This document shows, in pieces, positions 30,091 through 32,000 of a stretch of 32,000 bases of DNA (position 1 is its first letter; each line of letters begins with the position of its first letter). A program made the translations under genes and the position numbers. The stretch comes from Prevotellaceae bacterium (lineage in GTDB: Bacteria > Bacteroidota > Bacteroidia > Bacteroidales > UBA932), in contig JAISYZ010000215.1 in NCBI GenBank assembly GCA_031269545.1, positions 1 through 32,000 of the forward strand, written 5' to 3'. The notes below the pieces were generated by a model that saw nothing but the letters and a program-made list of their open reading frames with translations, ran no database searches and was not told where the DNA came from.

Positions 30091-31998
30091 TTATAAATTT
30101 TTTCTTACTTCTGTAATGGTATATGGTTTATCGTTTTGATATATTCCATGTATCATATTTTTATTTCTGTCGATTTCCAATAAATTTGTTACTGCAACTC
30201 CATAACTTTGAACTGTTTTTGCGGGATCATAAAACCAATAATACTCTTTACCATTTTTATGTATCTTACCAACTATAATCATATAATGCAGTGTTGCCTT
30301 ATTAGCATTATAAAGTTTATCTTTATTATTCTTATAGTGAACACCTATCAATACTGGATTACCGGATTTTAAAGTCTCGTCAATATAGCTTATACTTTCC
30401 TCAAATTTCGTGGCATCTGCCTGTAAATCGGACTGTTCTCTCCAACTGTTGCTGTTTATCAGTGTCGCAATATCTATTGCCTGATTTCTGTTGGTTGTAA
30501 GTCCAAACTGTTCTATCATTGCCAATGCCGTCTGGAAACAGCAGTTATTTGATTTGCATGTACCTGTTTTACAGATTGTTTCATTTGCGCACGAGTCGCA
30601 GCTTGTTGTTTGTAATGTATCGGTGCAAGCAGTCGGGCAGCATTTTATTTTATTTGTTGAATCTTTCGGGCATGTTTCGCACGGTGTGCCTCCATTACAA
30701 CATAATGTACCGCCTCCTGTTGCACACCAGTGGCAGTTACGCCCGTTAATTTCAGATGAAAACTGGCTGATCCACCGCACGTTTTCCAGTCTTATATCTC
30801 TGCTGTCTTCCATTATCTCAAGATATTTTAAACATGTTTTCATATATTCATCTATATAAGCGCTAAAAGCATTTGGCGTTTGTATCATTAAAACAGGCTC
30901 TTGGATGTTGTCGTCATAAAATGCCAATACTACGTACATTATATGATTATTTTCTACATACATGTATTTCTTTATATCAGCCGTTTTTAAATCATTTAAT
31001 TCAGTTATTACAACTTTTTTTATGTTCGATATTTCTTTTTTACGGCTATAAACTGCTATCGGATATTCTTTGTCATCAATAGTATGCTTGCCTATGTATA
31101 TACTGTAATCATTAAGAGTAATCTTATCTATCGTTTTTTTCCTTTCCGTATTTTTTATCTTTGTAATTACATTATTAACTGATTGTTCGGGATTATTTTT
31201 TATATAAGTCCATTCTTTTTCCCAACCAGATGCTTTGTATGGAGCGGTTGCTGTATCATTATATGTTTTCAAATTGTTCCAATAAACATGATTGAAAAGC
31301 AAGGTGTGTTTTATATCTATGAAAATCCAATTAAATTCCCCTTCTTCATCTCCGCCGAAAGGATCTGTGAACAGCGCAGGATAGCGGATTATTTCCCATT
31401 GCCATTTGGCGAGGTGGTCGGCATCGGGCGTGTAATCCATTAAATTTTCGGTTGTGTTTACCGTAATGTCGCCGTAATCGTTGTCGAATGTGTGTTTCAA
31501 AGCCCAAATGCCATGTCCGAGTTCGTGTGCCGCTATGGTGTGTATTTCGTTAGCAGGTATTTGATTTTTAAATAAATATCCGAAGCGTCCGCCAAGAGGC
31601 ATAAAGCCCTGTGCATCGCGGTCGCTGCGCGAAACGTCTTCGTCAAGTACGAACAGATAGTTTTTGTCTTTATCGTAACGTTCTCCAATATTTTCGCGGT
31701 AAGCAATGTTAAACGTCTTCATTGCAGCCGTGTAGTGCGAAAACCAGCCGCTCGTTTCATCAAAAAAGTTTATTGCGCTGTTATATGTAAACGTGTCGGT
31801 TTCTATTGCAAAAGTTACGCCGACAGGATTGTAAATCTCATTTAATCGCGCCTGCAATTCATTTGTATTCAAAGTATTGCCATTTACGCTTACAACAACA
31901 ACTTTCGCAGTTTGCGGCTTGTAGGTTACAACATCAATGCGTCCCAGATTTAAAAATTTTCCGCTGTCTGTCGGATAAAGCGCATAAATCTGCTGCAC
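30091..31998 (-). CDS. C-terminal part (at least 635 aa) of a large toxin-like protein: metallopeptidase segment, Cys-rich linker, C39/papain-like cysteine-peptidase tip. Open at window edge.
   Basis: HELGHGIWALKHTF...NLMDYTPDADHLAKWQW. C-terminal NNCCFQTALAMIEQFG...LHYMIIVGK...YWFYDPA gives Cys, His and Asp in C39-like order. The nominal start is GTG with no upstream stop visible, so the gene probably continues beyond 32000. Confidence 0.8.
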   Translation of the reverse strand: MQQIYALYPTDSGKFLNLGRIDVVTYKPQTAKVVVVSVNGNTLNTNELQARLNEIYNPVGVTFAIETDTFTYNSAINFFDETSGWFSHYTAAMKTFNIAYRENIGERYDKDKNYLFVLDEDVSRSDRDAQGFMPLGGRFGYLFKNQIPANEIHTIAAHELGHGIWALKHTFDNDYGDITVNTTENLMDYTPDADHLAKWQWEIIRYPALFTDPFGGDEEGEFNWIFIDIKHTLLFNHVYWNNLKTYNDTATAPYKASGWEKEWTYIKNNPEQSVNNVITKIKNTERKKTIDKITLNDYSIYIGKHTIDDKEYPIAVYSRKKEISNIKKVVITELNDLKTADIKKYMYVENNHIMYVVLAFYDDNIQEPVLMIQTPNAFSAYIDEYMKTCLKYLEIMEDSRDIRLENVRWISQFSSEINGRNCHWCATGGGTLCCNGGTPCETCPKDSTNKIKCCPTACTDTLQTTSCDSCANETICKTGTCKSNNCCFQTALAMIEQFGLTTNRNQAIDIATLINSNSWREQSDLQADATKFEESISYIDETLKSGNPVLIGVHYKNNKDKLYNANKATLHYMIIVGKIHKNGKEYYWFYDPAKTVQSYGVAVTNLLEIDRNKNMIHGIYQNDKPYTITEVRKNL

Positions 31999-32000
31999 AT

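Noticed and set aside
28702-30112. Diversity-generating retroelement as explanation of the near-repeats
   Set aside because: No reverse transcriptase and no adenine-biased template/variable repeat pattern. The repeats look like 3'-end scars and paralogue ends.
20378-31998. Rhs/YD-repeat, CDI, T6SS or eCIS locus
   Set aside because: No YD repeats, no CdiB/POTRA-type gene, no VgrG/PAAR/Hcp and no tail-sheath or baseplate genes are visible in the window.

Overview
This 32-kb window comes from a Bacteroidetes-type chromosome, judged from protein signatures, TAnnTTTG -7 promoter motifs, A-rich start-codon leaders and a PorV homologue. The left ~18 kb is mostly housekeeping: lysS, guaA, an EEP phosphatase/nuclease, Sua5/YrdC, a thioesterase, aroB, cutC, mtaB, YitT, rpsO-pnp, eno and two alpha/beta hydrolases. 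It also holds a crcB remnant abutting an IS1595-like transposase tail, and a 15-copy 21-bp minisatellite behind guaA. The right ~13.4 kb is an accessory locus read on the minus strand. In transcription order it contains: (1) the C-terminal part of a large protein running off the window edge, with an HExxH...NLMDY metallopeptidase segment, an AT-rich variable tip, a 15-cysteine linker and a C39/papain-like cysteine-peptidase tip; (2) two tandem paralogous secreted proteins that look like immunity proteins; (3) a 1502-aa secreted protein; (4) an Fn3 protein; (5) a three-PKD lipoprotein; (6) an outer-membrane beta-barrel convergent with porV. The strongest observation is that fragments of the toxin-like gene's 3' end recur directly after the stop codon of each putative immunity gene (36/38 and 25/26 nt identical by hand alignment). 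The whole tip-plus-immunity block is an AT-rich island flanked by ~50% GC sequence. I interpret this as a polymorphic toxin-immunity cassette with duplication/exchange scars, embedded in an apparently undescribed surface-protein locus. No database search was possible, so novelty is unverified.
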